From contig NC_045139.1 in assembly GCF_008831285.2 (NCBI RefSeq), positions 30,849,706-30,913,705 of the forward strand: a DNA stretch of 64,000 nt, given 5' to 3'. Both the position numbers and the translations under genes were made by a program. The notes under the pieces are model-generated. The model saw nothing but the letters and a program-made list of their open reading frames with translations. It made no database searches and was not told the DNA's origin. The stretch is from Nymphaea colorata (taxonomy: Eukaryota > Streptophyta > Magnoliopsida > Nymphaeales > Nymphaeaceae). Shown piece after piece: positions 46,300-60,189 of the stretch. How positions within the stretch are numbered: the stretch's first letter is position 1; the number at the start of each line of letters is the position of its first letter.

Positions 46300-49200
46300 C
46301 TTTCATAATTTTGTGGGGTCTATCTTTCTAAATCTAGGGCATATAAGAGGACAAAAGAAAAGAAAAAGACTTTTCCTTGTTGAAAAAACATCACCACTTA
46401 TAGGCAATTGACATCCCTTTCTTCTCTAATTGGGAACAAACAAATGCACCATTGACATTTGAACTTTTAAAACTCTTGCTTTAGCAGTCTAGCTATAAAC
46501 TTCTTAAGACATTCATTATTATCAGTTATTTATCTCTTATTTTTTATATACTTAAGGGGTTGTTTGGCAACAGTAATACTATGTTACTGTCTCCTCAATC
46601 TACCCCCAAAAAATTAAGTAAATTTATGAAGCACTGTAACAAGTGTTCCATGAATCTACTTCCTCTTTTAAGGTAGACTAATAAGATAGTAATGATGGGT
46701 TACCATTACCAAACTTCCTCTATCATGCTTCTCATTGTCTTTGATTTAGTTCTCAAGATTTAAGATCCCTCTCCAAATATTTTCTTAATGCAAAAAAGTA
46801 AAATAACGATTTCAACTATAAATCTTTTGTTATATCAACAAAAGCATGTCATGCTAGGTCTAAAATATGAAGCAATGGAAGACCCCATTAAATCATTTCA
46901 TTAAAAGAATTACTATTATCTTTGACAGAATTGACATCAAGAACTAACTTCATCAATAACTGCAGGGCAGGTATGAGCCTATCAATAGGCCATAGGACAG
47001 TACTGGTGAGAAGGAAAGCTTCATGAGAACGTATTTGGTAGCCGACGAGGACTGGTACAATATATCACTTTCGAGATCCTTTTCATGCTCTAAGCCGCTT
47101 GCCCTTCGTATTGGACGTTGTGGTCTTCATCCGTTTAGTTGCTTTGGTTTTATTTGGGCTTGAAATTAACCACAACCAAGTGGAGCATGTAGCTGTGGAC
47201 CACGCTTACTGGTGTCATGCTAGGTCTAAAATATGAAGTAATGGAAGACCCCATTAACTCATTTCATTAAAAAAATTACTATTATCTTTGACAAAATTGA
47301 TCTCAAGGACTAGCATGCCAACCAGCTCTCATCCTGTTAATTATGCCAAACTCCATAAGGACAAAATGGTATGACCAGTAGTTCATATGGGACATATAAA
47401 GCCTGTTTATATATACTTTCACCTGTCATCCTAAGGACAAAATTGTATGGGGAATCGACTTTTTATGTTGTAAAGAGAGCCACCGACACTTAGGAGGCAA
47501 GAAATGCACCTATAAGCATTGAAAACAAAGCAACCCTATACATTAAAAGGATGAGAAATTGGATGGAAGCTTCAAGGTGTCCATCGCTCACCTAGACTGA
47601 TCGACCATTTCAGTAAACTAAGAACGGATTTTTACTTCGGGTTTTTCTAAGAACGGATTTTTAACCTCGTGCTCGCCTGAAATTAATACTTTAGCCAAAG
47701 TTAGGTCAGATTAAAGAACCTCAGTGAATACAAATCAATGCAGATCTCAGCTAGCAAACACATCCTTAATGCAGGAATAACATGCAACCAAGTATCAATA
47801 AGATAAACTGATTTCGGTAACAATATAAGTACTGCGGGAAGCAAAATTCTAACCGTGATTAAGAAAGAATATTGCATAATTGTTCAAAATTGCAACTGCC
47901 ATGAATGGGATCTGCAGTCTGTTGATCACAAAAGTTGAGGAATGAATCTATCAGTTCTCCAGAAGTCTGAGAAGGATCTGAAAACAACTTAAAATAAGAA
48001 GCAATAGAACCGCGGAAAAGTGGGCAGGAAGAGAGGAAGACAACAAGAATGTGCTGGGGGCGCCATTCTTCTTTCTAACGACTTGATTCTTCGTTATATT
48101 CTTCTCAGTTCTCACCCACCTGAATATTAATTAGCGCAATCATGGGCTTCATGAGCCAAATATTTTTAAAAAATACGAGAAAAGAAATGACCTGACTTTA
48201 TTGTGCTGGGGGCGCCATGCTACGTTATATTCTTCTTTCTCTCTCTCTCCCAACATAAATATTGAGTTATTTTGGTATCTTCTGCAGGCAGATGCAACCC
48301 AGCCAAGCCAGAGGAAACAATGGAAGAAAGAAATCTTCATTTCAGTTGCAACCCACTTTGTCCTGCGAGGAGCACTTCGGACGAGAAAGAGAACAGCAGC
48401 CGCCTGTAGTCAACAATATTTATTGAACCAGAGGCAAGGCAGCCTTCTTGCTGCTCCTGTAGTCAACAATATTTATATCACCATTCTTATAAGAATTCTT
48501 TTCAATGGTGTATCCATTGTAATGTTTATTATAATTGAAAGAAACTGATAGTTTCACATAATGGAATTGCAAATGGAAGTTGTTCTCATCCATATCAAAG
48601 AATGAGAAAAACTTGTCAGACTTTGCACCTCTCATTTGGAAACAAAGTTGCATTTGATTCTAACATCTCCATGTCCTGCGAAGCAAAATTGGCTTCTCAA
48701 TTCATGTTCCCACGTGTATGTTGGTTGAATGTTATGCTCCTGTAGAGAAACTCATTCTACTAAATGGGAAGAGCCACCGCTCAAAAAAAAGTTGAAGATC
48801 CTAGATGGCTTTTTTTTACTCGGCCTACTAACTTGTTATGTCTTATGTAACATTTAATGAGGACTGCAATTAGGTTGCCTACTTAACTCATTACGATATT
48901 ATTCACAACAGTTTTGACAAATGTTTGTAATCGCAGAACTTAGTAAAAAGTTTCCAAATCGGAATGCTATCTCGTAATAACTGATCAATTGGAAGTGCAA
49001 AGGCAGCATTCGATCCTGATCATAACAGTTTACTTTTTCCTAAAACGACAATGAAATTTGTGATTTTTCTTGTGGCTTCTAGTTGACGATAGTTTATGCC
49101 CCTTGTTAGGGGAATTTTTATTATCTCACCTTCATTTTCCTTAAAACTAGATTTTATAAAAACCAAGTTCTTTAATGAGTTTTAGAATAACCTAAAGGGA

Positions 49201-49844
49201 ACCATTTTTTTTATTTTTTATTTTACAAAATCAGGTTTTGTCAAAACTGAGTTTGTTCAGAAACTGAGTCTCCACAGATAGTTAAATAGTCAACAAGCTA
49301 GAAGGATTCCCTCGACCTCCAATTAATTTGTTAGGTTCCAATTCTATTCAAACTAACCCTCCCAATTTGGCCATTGAAGAACGTCACACATGCTCAGTTG
49401 AACAAAAGCAACTTCTTTTCTTTTTTAATGAAAGCACAATGGCAAGGGCAGTCAAGCCCTACATAAGTTCTTAATTACATGTGGCTTCTTAAATATATTT
49501 GGCCTGACCTTCATAAAAGTCGACGACGAGACGCCTCTCTTACTTGACCACATTTTTTTCTATGGACCCCATGGACGCCACATCTTGGTGAATCTCTCGC
49601 GACTCACAGAAAAAATGTGAATTCAAAACAGTGGTGTACTCGGTTCATACAAGTATCAAATTTGACGCCATCTCTTAGTTGGTTAATTGGTGAATCTCCA
49701 ATCTGTCACATCGATAAGAATGAAGAAGAAAGACTAAAAAATATTGGAATGTCTACGCTGGTCAAATAATATTTCTAGTGTAGCTTTTAAGTTTAGCTGC
49801 ATTCCCACAACTTTGTGCGGGATACTATTCTTCTGGATCATATC

Positions 49845-50050
49845 GGTCACAAACAGGGGCGGAGGGAGGGGGGGCGCGCCTAGGCCGTGACCCACTCTAG
49901 CTAAGTAAAAAAAAAAAATGAAAATTTTTAGTTGTCAAATGCATTTTTTTGTATTCAGATTTAACCCTACCCTGATAAATTCATTAGACCGTTTGGCCTG
50001 ATCGAACGGCCGTTTAGCCTGCCTCTGAAAAAAATCCTGGTTCATCCTAT
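49845..50050. mobile_element. About 200-bp insertion in R copy C with GGTCAC flanks
   Basis: Relative to copy B (30175 region), copy C carries extra sequence starting near CAGGGGCGGAGGGAGG and ending near TTCATCCTAT. It is flanked by GGTCACAAA on the left (49845) and GGTCACGAA on the right (50051), consistent with a target duplication of 8-9 bp. It contains a poly-A run. The element class is uncertain (hAT-like or a short retroposon). Confidence 0.5.
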
Positions 50051-50479
50051 GGTCACGAAGCAATAATGCCGAAAGACAATAAACAAAGGGTGTACAACCA
50101 AATGGCAAACTTCATAAACTCTCGCTCACCCAAAAAAAAGAAGGCATCGAATGACACTGAAAATAGACAAATTTGGGAATCCATATCTCCATTGGATTAC
50201 TACCTTCCCACCAATGCATGAAGGTAAATTATTTGAATTATCCCATGATTTCAGTGACAAAACTAATGATACACGTTGAGTTCATTAGCCCCTACAATAA
50301 TTGATGAGATCCGCATAGACATTACTGGCACTAACGGAGAAGTAGCCAAGTAGATATACTTTGGCCAATTAATATAAATTCATATTACCGTGTTTTGTGC
50401 GTGATCAAATAAGAATATATAATTGCATCTAATAAGGTGGCTTCTCTCTTCTTTAGATGGAGATCTGACGCTTCTAATT

Positions 50480-50870
50480 TTTTTTAATAGAAAGACATTA
50501 TACACACACACTTCTTCATATGGGGTGGGTCTGGTTTGTCTGGGCTAGTTTTTCGGGTTCGGGCTCGATGCCCAGACTTAATGTCAGCCTTATTTAAAGG
50601 ATTTTGTTTTCAGAATAATAATTTATGCATTTCTGCATGTATTTATTGTCACAATCTTGTATTTGATTTTTCGGGTTCCGAATAGATGCCCAGGCTTGAT
50701 GTCAGTCTTATTTAAAGGATTTTGTTTACAAAATAATAATTTATGCATTTTTGCATGTATTTATTGTCACAATCTTGTACCTGATTTTTCTGGTTCGGGC
50801 TCGATGCCCAGGCTTAATGTCAGTCTTATTTAAAGGATTTTGTTTCCAGAATAATAATTCATACATTTCT
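50480..50870 (+). repeat. 118-bp triplication inside R copy C
   Basis: GGATTTTGTTT recurs at 50599, 50717 and 50835, with TTATGCATTT.TGCATGTATTT and GATGCCCAGGCTT.ATGTCAG in each unit. Other R copies have a single unit. Confidence 0.85.
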
Positions 50871-52545
50871 ATTTATTGTCATAATCTAGTACTTAATTTA
50901 TAGCTGTGTGTGGTGTCAGTCCTGCTTTTCATAATTTATGCATAGAGAGTTGTGATTATAGGATGTCTTTTATCCATACTTATCATGCAATATTTTCTTT
51001 CCAACCTTTAAGCATTGTGAGTTGCTATGATTGTGGCAAGAAATAACACCTATCCACAAACATAGCAACTCAGGTTGGAAAGAAACTATTGCATAATAAA
51101 CTTGGGAAAGAAAACAAGACATGATCACAATTCCCATGTATGAATTATGGAAAGAAGGATCTGACACCACACCACAACCAGCTACAAAATAAGGAACATG
51201 GTGGTGGCAATGAATACTTGCAGAAATTACTATGGAAACAAATCCTCTAAATAAGGCTGAAGGGAACTCAAAAAACTTATTGTAATCGACCCACCTCTAG
51301 TATAAAATCTTGGGCAATGAAAGAAGACTCATCATCCTTTTGATGATTGAGTACTGTGGACATAGGACAATGTCTAAACCACATTAGAAGTTCTCTTTTC
51401 ATGGCATCGCAGTCAGGTTAGAGCTATTTCATGACCTTCTGTTGTTGATTTCTTTCCTGCTACTTCAAGGGCATCATCCTTAGCAATGTCATCAGCTAAG
51501 TTTTCCTTCCCTTAAAATGTGAATGTTGCTAATTTTGCATAAGAATTTTCTTCTCTGGCAATCTCAGATCCTTAGCCTCATAGAAAGCGAGGATGTTCGT
51601 GGGTTCTTTTACCAAACAATAGCAAACCTTTTCCTTGACAAATTGGTAAGGAAGGAACCATTAATCTGAGAATTTTGCACGAAGGACAAACGCTAGACAT
51701 CAAAATCTTGCGAAAATGGTGCAACAACCAAACAGAAGTACGATCTCTGCGGTAATAAATCATTAAAAATAATATCATTTCTTTATCGTGTCCAAGGATC
51801 TGGTCGGCCGACTCGGCCTCCACATGAATGCTGTGGAGTTTTATGCCGTTTCACTTCTTACCGACGCCGCCAGGAACTGGAAACGAAAAAAAAAGAAAAG
51901 AAAATTTTACAAATCGCTGCTCAACATTAGAGTCGTTCGCAGTTAGTACTTAATGTGTGAGCAATTGGGTTAAAGAATTCTCTCTCAAACAATCAACCTC
52001 AGGTGATATTATTATTTTCCATTTTGTTACTCTACCTTTCCCTTTTCTAAATGTAGAGAACGATGACTAATTGTGCAGAGATGTTCTCCCATTAAGACGC
52101 AGCTTCTAGCATGCCTTTGTCGTGGCGCCAGATTCTTAGATTGATTTGATAAGTTCTATTTCATAGTTTTTCTTATATTTTGCTTCAACGTTCATATAGC
52201 GTTTAACTTAGCCAAAAAAAAAAGAAATGGAAATGAGAGAGAAATAAAGAAATCTCCTTATGCTCTATCTTAGTATTACAGAAAGAATAGCGTTTATGAG
52301 AATCGAAAGAAATAAATTGAGCGCTATAACGATTTAATGGTAGTCAGTTTGATTGTCTTAGGAATTGTGTAAGAGAAAGAAAGATTTTCATTTGATGCTT
52401 GTCGTTTGATTGGCATAAGAAGGGTTTTAGAGAAATACAAGTTATGGTTGGAAGTAAAATGCAATAGATAATGGCAAACAAGGTATAAAAATATCATATA
52501 ATTTATTTCAAAGTTAAAACAAAACATATTTGTTTTGTTTCACAT

Positions 52546-53880
52546 GTGATATTAATAAGTGTTTCATGAATCTGTTCTATTTTTTAGGTAAAATAATAAG
52601 ACAGTGTTACTATTACCAAACTTCCCCTAAGTTGCTTTTGGTTGTCTTTGATTTACAGTTTTGCCTCACATTTTACTTACTTACTAGCTTCGCCCTCGTT
52701 TAGTCATCGTGGCACTACTAGCTTCCACACTTGCAACTTTGTCCTTGCACATTTAAGGGGAAGATTTTCCCAATCAATCAGATCCTGATGTTGGTTGGGA
52801 TAATTTTTCACTTGTTTCCACTCGCAACTTCTAAATTTGAACTTGCATATTCAAGGGGAGCATTTTCCCAACCAGACGCTGATAGTGGCTCGATCAGTTT
52901 TTACTTGTCTCAATGTTTTTTCTATCTATTTGAACTATGGATCGAAGAGAACATGTGCTATCAGTGCTTGATCTAAAAACCATTTAAGGAGAAAAAACTG
53001 ATCTCAAAACCATTTAAGAGAATATTCTCTTAAATTGGATGGTGATAGGATTTTTTTTTTTTGGGGCTTCTCTTTAGTTTTAAAGGTGAGCGGGGAGTTT
53101 TTTTTATGTTTGCCTCTCTCTCTCTCTCTCTCTTCTATTTTGTTTGGCATGTTCAAGAAGCCATGGAGGAGTCTTGGGCGTTTGAACTTTAGAATTTGAA
53201 TTGTTACGTTTAGATGCAGGCGATACACTTTCCTTGGCAACGAAGACATGTATTCAAATCCCACTTCATGAAACGGTGTACAATGCTCCGAATTTGGTAA
53301 ATAATGTAAGATTATATGAAGTGACGCAGTTTTAAGTCGCTGTTGAGGGTACACTTCCAAACTTATTAACATTAAGTTGTTTTTGCAATTAAATTATTAA
53401 TTAGCTCCAACAAAGCAGATTATGTAATCAAATTGAATTAGGACTTTGTTTTTTAAATCAAATCTAGATACGATTAGCATAAGATTTGTCATTTATATGT
53501 ATTCAAGTCTCAATCATATACGGATTCACTTATGAATTAATTACCACGTAGCAAATCTGAAACATATTAATAATGGGTCCGACCGACCTTCTTCACCACA
53601 TCCAACTAAACCGACTAGAAATCAGCTCTATGTCCAATTTTTCACATCCCAATCCTCAACTTGGTTTATTGTAGAGGTGGAGATAAAAATTTAGTCTCAC
53701 ATCTGGCTCCACCAGTATGTCATTATGTAGTTTTGAGTTTCAGCGCCTAGCAGATCCCGTCCTATCCTTGTGCGTCTATACAATCCCCCTTCCTATGCTT
53801 CCCTTGCCTCCCTTCGCCATACGCTTCCCCTTCATGCATTGTTTTCTGCATCTTTCAACCATGAGTACATACTAGCTTCC
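52546..53880. other. Spacer containing scattered fragments of the giant foldback arm
   Basis: AACTTGCATATTCA.GGGGAGCATTTTCCCAA (52848) and GGGGCTTCTCTTTAGTTTTAAAGGTGAGCGGG-type sequence (53060), the CT tract at 53115-53134, and GGTGGAGATAAAAATTTAG (53678) all match the left arm of 33376-36848 in the same order. The stretches between are diverged or unrelated. No gene. Confidence 0.6.
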
Positions 53881-54877
53881 ACATTTTATATTTTAATCAT
53901 TGAGTGGCATATTACTTTTGTATTTTAAGTCTCTTTCCATGTTGGCTGCTTGTGCTTTGGCAAAGCTGATTCTCGACGAAATCTTCCCCAACTTATCCCA
54001 CTGCTCTTGAAAACATGGTCGCTTCCAAATCAATTGCAGGGAGGTTTCTTCTTCTGTCGGTAGACAAGAAGCGGGCATCTATGATCCCACAAGCTTCTTG
54101 GACAGAGAAGAACACGTGGTTCTTCCATTATATGTATTGCATGAATTGTGTTATCCAACTTTATGATCATGCCGTGGTTTTCAGTCGGCCGGATGAACTA
54201 CTGATTTGATATTTTGTGGGATTTTAGGCCTCTCTTGTGTATTCTTTTCTTGAGATTAATATATTTGCTAACTTTTCTTCAAGTTTGAGGTTTTGTTTTT
54301 TAATCAGAACCTGTTTTGGCTTTTTGGCTTGCTGTCTTTCAAGCTTCAAGATTCAGCTCTTACTCTTCCTTTGAAGCTGTGAAGCACTCTTTAAGTGTTT
54401 GATATATTACTAGCTCTGATTTGACACAATAAGATGCTGTTATTTTGATGACCTATTTTGATGATATTTGTGACGGGATAAAACTGCCTTGGTGGTGAAG
54501 ATTGTGGCAGTTTTTGGTGCATCAAAAGCTTATGTTTTTGTGGCTGTTTTTTCATCCTAGTTCACCGGCCAACTGAAAACCACGGCATGATCATAAAGTT
54601 GGATAACACAATTCATGCAATACATATAATGGAAGAACCACGTGTTCTTCTCTGTCCAAGAAGCTTGTGGGATCATAGATGTCCGCTTCTTGTCTACCGA
54701 CAGAAGAAGAAATCTCCCTGCAATTGATTTGGAAGCGACCATGTTTTCAAGAGCAGTGGGTCAAGTTGGGGAAGATTTCGTCGAGAATCAGCTTTGCCAA
54801 AGCACAAGCAGCCAACATGGAAAGAGACTTAAAATACAAAAGTAATATAACACTGGATGATTAAACTATAAAATGTG
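53881..54877. repeat. Foldback with two arms of about 320 bp and a 356-bp spacer
   Basis: The left arm 53881-54201 and right arm 54558-54877 are reverse complements with few differences. Outer ends are ACATTTTATATTTTAATCAT against ATGATTAAACTATAAAATGT; the inner ends hold GTGGTTTTCAGTCGGCCGG against CCGGCCAACTGAAAACCAC. Each arm carries the same short open frame (MVASKSIAGRFLLLSVDKKR...) in opposite orientation. I do not recognise the protein; base composition in the arms is more gene-like than in the flanks. Confidence 0.9.
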
Positions 54878-56149
<1,272 letters not shown>

Positions 56150-56885
56150 TTTTAGGTGATAAGTGCACTGTATTCCACCCAAACCTCATACACCTTGGGA
56201 CGTGGAGGCAAGAGAAATGAGAGGACCTTCGGGTTTTTCCAAGCAAGGGATTTTCAACCTCGTGCTCACTTCAAATTAATACTTTTGCGAAAGTTAGGTC
56301 AGATTTGAGATCATCAGTGAATACAAATCAATGCAGATCTCAGCTAGCAAACACATCCATAATGCAGGAGTAGCATGCAGCCACTTATCAATAAGATAAA
56401 CTCATTTTGGTAACAATATAAGTACTGTGGGAAATAAAATTCAACCATGATTAAGAAAGAATACTGCATAATTGTTCAAAATTGCAAATGCCATTGATGG
56501 GATCTCCAGCCTGTTGATCACAAAAGTTGAGGAATGAATCTATCTGTTCTCTAGAAGTCTAAGAAGGATCTGAAAACAACTTAAAATGAGAAGCAATAGA
56601 ACCGCAGAAAAGTGGGCAGGAAGAGAGAAAGACAACAAGAATGTGCTGGGGGCGCCATTCTTCTTTCTAAGGACTTGATTCTCACGAGATATCAAGATAA
56701 CTAGTACTCACCTGCACAGGTCTCATTAATGCAGCACCGATATTCTTCTGAGTTCTCACCTACCTGAATATTAACTATGGCAATCATGGGCTTCATGAGC
56801 CAAATATTTTAGACACAAATGAGAAAAGAAATGACCTGATTTTATGTGTTAATGCCGACACAAGTCCCTTGTAGACGACTCAATC
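56150..56885 (+). repeat. Family S, copy S4 (partial)
   Basis: Matches S1 12020-12732 through GCAGATCTCAGCTAGCAAAC and the minus-strand exon-like blocks, ending at CTTGTAGACGAC as in S1. The AG acceptor before the third block has changed (TTTGAAG), and the second block has a stop in the frame that is open in S1. Confidence 0.8.
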
Positions 56886-57011
56886 CCGTCGCAGATGGTT
56901 AAAGTTTTCAGAGTTTTATCACTAAAAAAAGCCACTACAATGGCATTAGCAACTATTTTTAGCAGTTTTAGCTGACGAATTTTCAAATGTTCCCTGCATC
57001 TGCCATTGTTG

Positions 57012-57016
<5 letters not shown>

Positions 57017-57110
<94 letters not shown>
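57017..57110. repeat. (TA)37-(GA)10 compound microsatellite
   Basis: A TA run at 57017-57090 followed by AG at 57091-57110. The ORFs that run through it (YIYIYI... tracts) are artefacts. Confidence 0.95.
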
Positions 57111-57411
57111 GCTGCACTGGGAGACTTCACAGTCTTCTTTGTTTGAACGCATGGAAACCGTCTTTTTGCAGGAAAAGGCAGGCTCGTTGTTTGGAGCCGT
57201 CAATGTGGAAGGTGAAGTCGCAAAAGAAGTAATTAAAGACTTGTTTCACACTTGGTCAAAGGAGACGTCTTACATTTGGTCACCGGCAATATTAATTTAT
57301 AGGACCATCTCTTATAATTCTCCAACGGAATTACCTCCCATGTGCATTCACATCTTCTTCGTCTATCCTTCCCTTATGACTTGATTGGACCCTGCCGACA
57401 TACATTATAAC
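57111..57411. other. Unassigned stretch with a short open segment
   Basis: The plus-strand segment 57142-57384 is open (METVFLQEKAGSLFGAVNVE, EVAKEVIKDLFHTWSKE and so on) and looks more coding-like than its flanks. It has no family I recognise and is bounded by microsatellites. Confidence 0.3.
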
Positions 57412-57456
<45 letters not shown>

Positions 57457-57468
57457 CAGCCGTGTGAT

Positions 57469-57508
<40 letters not shown>

Positions 57509-57523
57509 CAGCCGTGTGATTTG
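57412..57523 (+). repeat. Duplicated unit of TA microsatellite plus 20-bp tail
   Basis: Two successive units each consist of a TA run followed by AAATCAGCCGTGTGATTTGA (tails ending at 57472 and 57523). Confidence 0.9.
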
Positions 57524-60185
57524 AGCAGCTTTTATAACACCAAGATGAGCACACATTAAGGAATTGAAATCATTGGGAACCTGCCCAAATTGCTGCTTTC
57601 TATATATCTTCCACAGAAAGACTCCCTGTCATTTCATACTTGCATAATTAGATATACGGTCTCAAACTTTTTCGAACCTAAACAACTTATGCCAGCCTCC
57701 TAGCGTTGTGTATAAATCTTAAAATATCACTTACACCAAACCCGCCGCACCTCGTGGGGTGCTCGCAACTGGAGACGGAGTACTGCCTGGGATAGTTTCT
57801 CTCATTGACAGCACGTCTGAGACGAATATGTCTTGAGACATATTGTAAAGAATACTCAAACACACCCTAATAGCGGGAACCAAGTAGTGGTAAATTTAGC
57901 AGTAACATGGAAAATTGTTGATTGATGTGTGCTGTAGGGAACCAACCGAACAATCCCATTGTTGTCATGCTTGGCACTTGTGGGTAGCACTGTTGTGTAC
58001 AGCAGTGACATGAATATGGATTTAAGGGTTTATCATTGAGCTTCACACATTTTTATGCAAGCCAACAGTTGGGTTGAAGACTGATTATGCCCTTTTGAAT
58101 GACAAATCAAATTATATATTCCCATTTTAATTGAAATTGAAATGATTAAGCATCAATCTAATATGAATATGGATTTAAGGGTTTATCATAGAGTTAAAAA
58201 TGCTCAATTTTTAAGAAAATGAAATTAACAAACAAATGAAGTATTTTGTTTTAGGAATTAGGAAACTGAAACCTGCAATTTTGATTCCATTCCAGATTCA
58301 GAAGGAATTATGATTCTAAATTCCAATTCATCAAACACCCCCTTAGGTATTAAAAAAACTTAACTCTATCAAGTCCATCTTTTATTAGACCTACCATGGT
58401 TACCAATTTATAATAGTTGAATGGATAACAAAAAGGTTTTTCCAGAAGATTATTTGTGTTCCAGTACTCTCTTTCGCTCGTTCATTTATCTGTCATTAGG
58501 TTGATGATAGATGGAGAAAAAAGTTTTTTGATCGATCAAGTTCTCGTTTACAATATTATAAATGAGAACTTGATGTTAAAGTTAGATATTATATTAAATG
58601 AGAACTTGATGTTCAAATGAGGAATGAATATATAAATCGCCCGTGAGGTAGTTGGGATGGTCACCCAGGCTGCTTGAGGAAAATGGCCTCAAAATTTCAC
58701 GACCTCTTGATTTGAGGCTTCAGTTTTTCAAGATCTCCACTGGTTTTTTGAGTAACTCAACTGGACCTCAAATACACAGACCTTCTGATCCAAGATCCAA
58801 AAAATCTCCTCAGGAGATCTTCAGACACGAAGATCTGTTCACTCTTTCGGCGTACACATAGATTTCTCCCTGTGTAATTGAAGGTAAAACTTAGGCCCTT
58901 AGATGAAATCTGAAGTTCTTATTCTTTTATAACCTTATAACAATATAAAAGCATGAAAAAGAAGGAAAAATTTTCTTTGGCGTATGTCTGGGCATGTGCA
59001 GCACGCAGTACAATGGAAGGTAAGATATGGGGAATAGATCGTAAGGGCACTCAAAAGTTGGTCTGCCAACCACCGGACAAATTTTCCGGCGGTGGCTGGG
59101 AGAACCGGCAAGGTTACGTCGGCGACCTTTATTTGTGCATAGATTGTGCCGAAACCTTAGCTACAAAGAATATCCCAATGTGAATCTAGAGCACCAGCTC
59201 TAGATTATAGTACTGAAGGGCAAGGGTCAAAGCCAGGCACACTGCAGATTAAGAGCATCGGGGTAGAGCTACAAAAGCAACCAATGGACACATGGAACAC
59301 CTACGCATTTCAAGTAACTTTTGAATTATAACGAGGAGTGGGTCGGATTGTTATAGGAATGCTGTAGGATCTGCTCGATTCAAATGCAGTTGAGCCGTAT
59401 TTGTTCTTTGTGCTCCTGCTATGCTATGAATAAAATGCCTTGTTCCTGGCATCCTAATAAATTTTGGAGCTCAAGCCCCAAAGGGGGTTTGGTATTCGAT
59501 TTTGGATACTCTAGTCAGTATAAATTTGTAAGTTAAGATCTTATGAATAAATAATATCTAATCTTTAGCTTTAATTAACATTCATCCAAATCAACAATAA
59601 ATAAAGTCTCCTCATGTTGGAAGTTTTAACTAACTAAGTTATTTTGTTTCTTTGAGGATTTGTCTGACATGAAGACAATTCCAATTACCATCATTGTAGA
59701 GATAAATGGGTTTATTTTTCTTTATTTTCCTTTGCTTTCATTTTGTACTTTGCTTTTCAATATTTATGCTTCCGCTAGTAGTCTGAATAACTCCTACGAA
59801 TGAAATGCAATTTCCTGATGTTCAAGAAAAGGTTAAAAGTTCCAAAATGCCAAACAAGATCTACAAATTTTGGTAAACTTGGTCATATTTGAACATAACG
59901 TGCCAACGGCGAAAGATGGGGGCCATAACTTTTTATATTTTTTGCTTAAATTATCAAAAAGCAAGATTGCATTTATTATTTTAATTAATGAAGTTAAGAA
60001 AGATAACGGCTGTGTGGCTGGTATTTCAACTTCCAAGCAGCTGCTTTAGGTCCAGCGTCAACCAATAATAGAGGGAACAAGCGTGGGCCCAAGCGTTCTT
60101 TGACAAAGGCCAATATGACATCCACATTGCTGAAATTCTCTTGTGGTTCAACAATTTAAGACAAATTATCATAAGTAATTATAGG
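57524..60185. other. Intergenic; no recognised gene
   Basis: Mixed composition. Open segments at 58652-58861 and 58953-59183 (plus) and 59833-60036 (minus) show no domain that I can name. A perfect 9-bp-stem hairpin, ATCTAGAGC-ACCA-GCTCTAGAT, lies at about 59184-59205 just after the second of these. Confidence 0.45.
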
Positions 60186-60189
60186 GAAT

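Larger units (their letters stand above)
44625..48180 (+). repeat. Family S, copy S2
   Basis: Collinear with S1 but shorter (it lacks S1 7700-9260 and most of 10600-12060). The minisatellite lies at 45250-45850 and the TA microsatellite at 46255-46297. A 95-bp segment (GTCATGCTAGGTCTAAAATATG) is duplicated internally at about 46848-46950 and 47215-47310. The exon-like blocks on the minus strand lie near 47650-48130. It passes directly into R copy C through a GTGCTGGGGGCGCCAT word present at 48051 and again at 48203. Confidence 0.8.
48225..52545 (+). repeat. Family R, copy C (longest uninterrupted copy)
   Basis: Shares its left exon-like block with copy A; here the reading ADATQPSQRKQWKKEIFIS continues open to about 48546, but I cannot name it. 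Shares its middle and right parts with copy B. It lacks the 15115-15590 part of copy A (join at about 48740). The copia insertion of copy B is absent, showing the empty target at about 49655-49672. The leader-like block has CATGGCATCGCAGTCAGG at about 51399 and weak gag similarity to 51600. Confidence 0.8.

Noticed and set aside
54015-54864. ORFs of about 60-67 codons in the third foldback as genes
   Set aside because: Same reason: mirrored arms. No start context, domain or splice evidence.
57013-57384. 123-codon ORF across the TA microsatellite
   Set aside because: The first third is translated TA repeat. Only the part after 57140 could be coding, and it is unrecognised.
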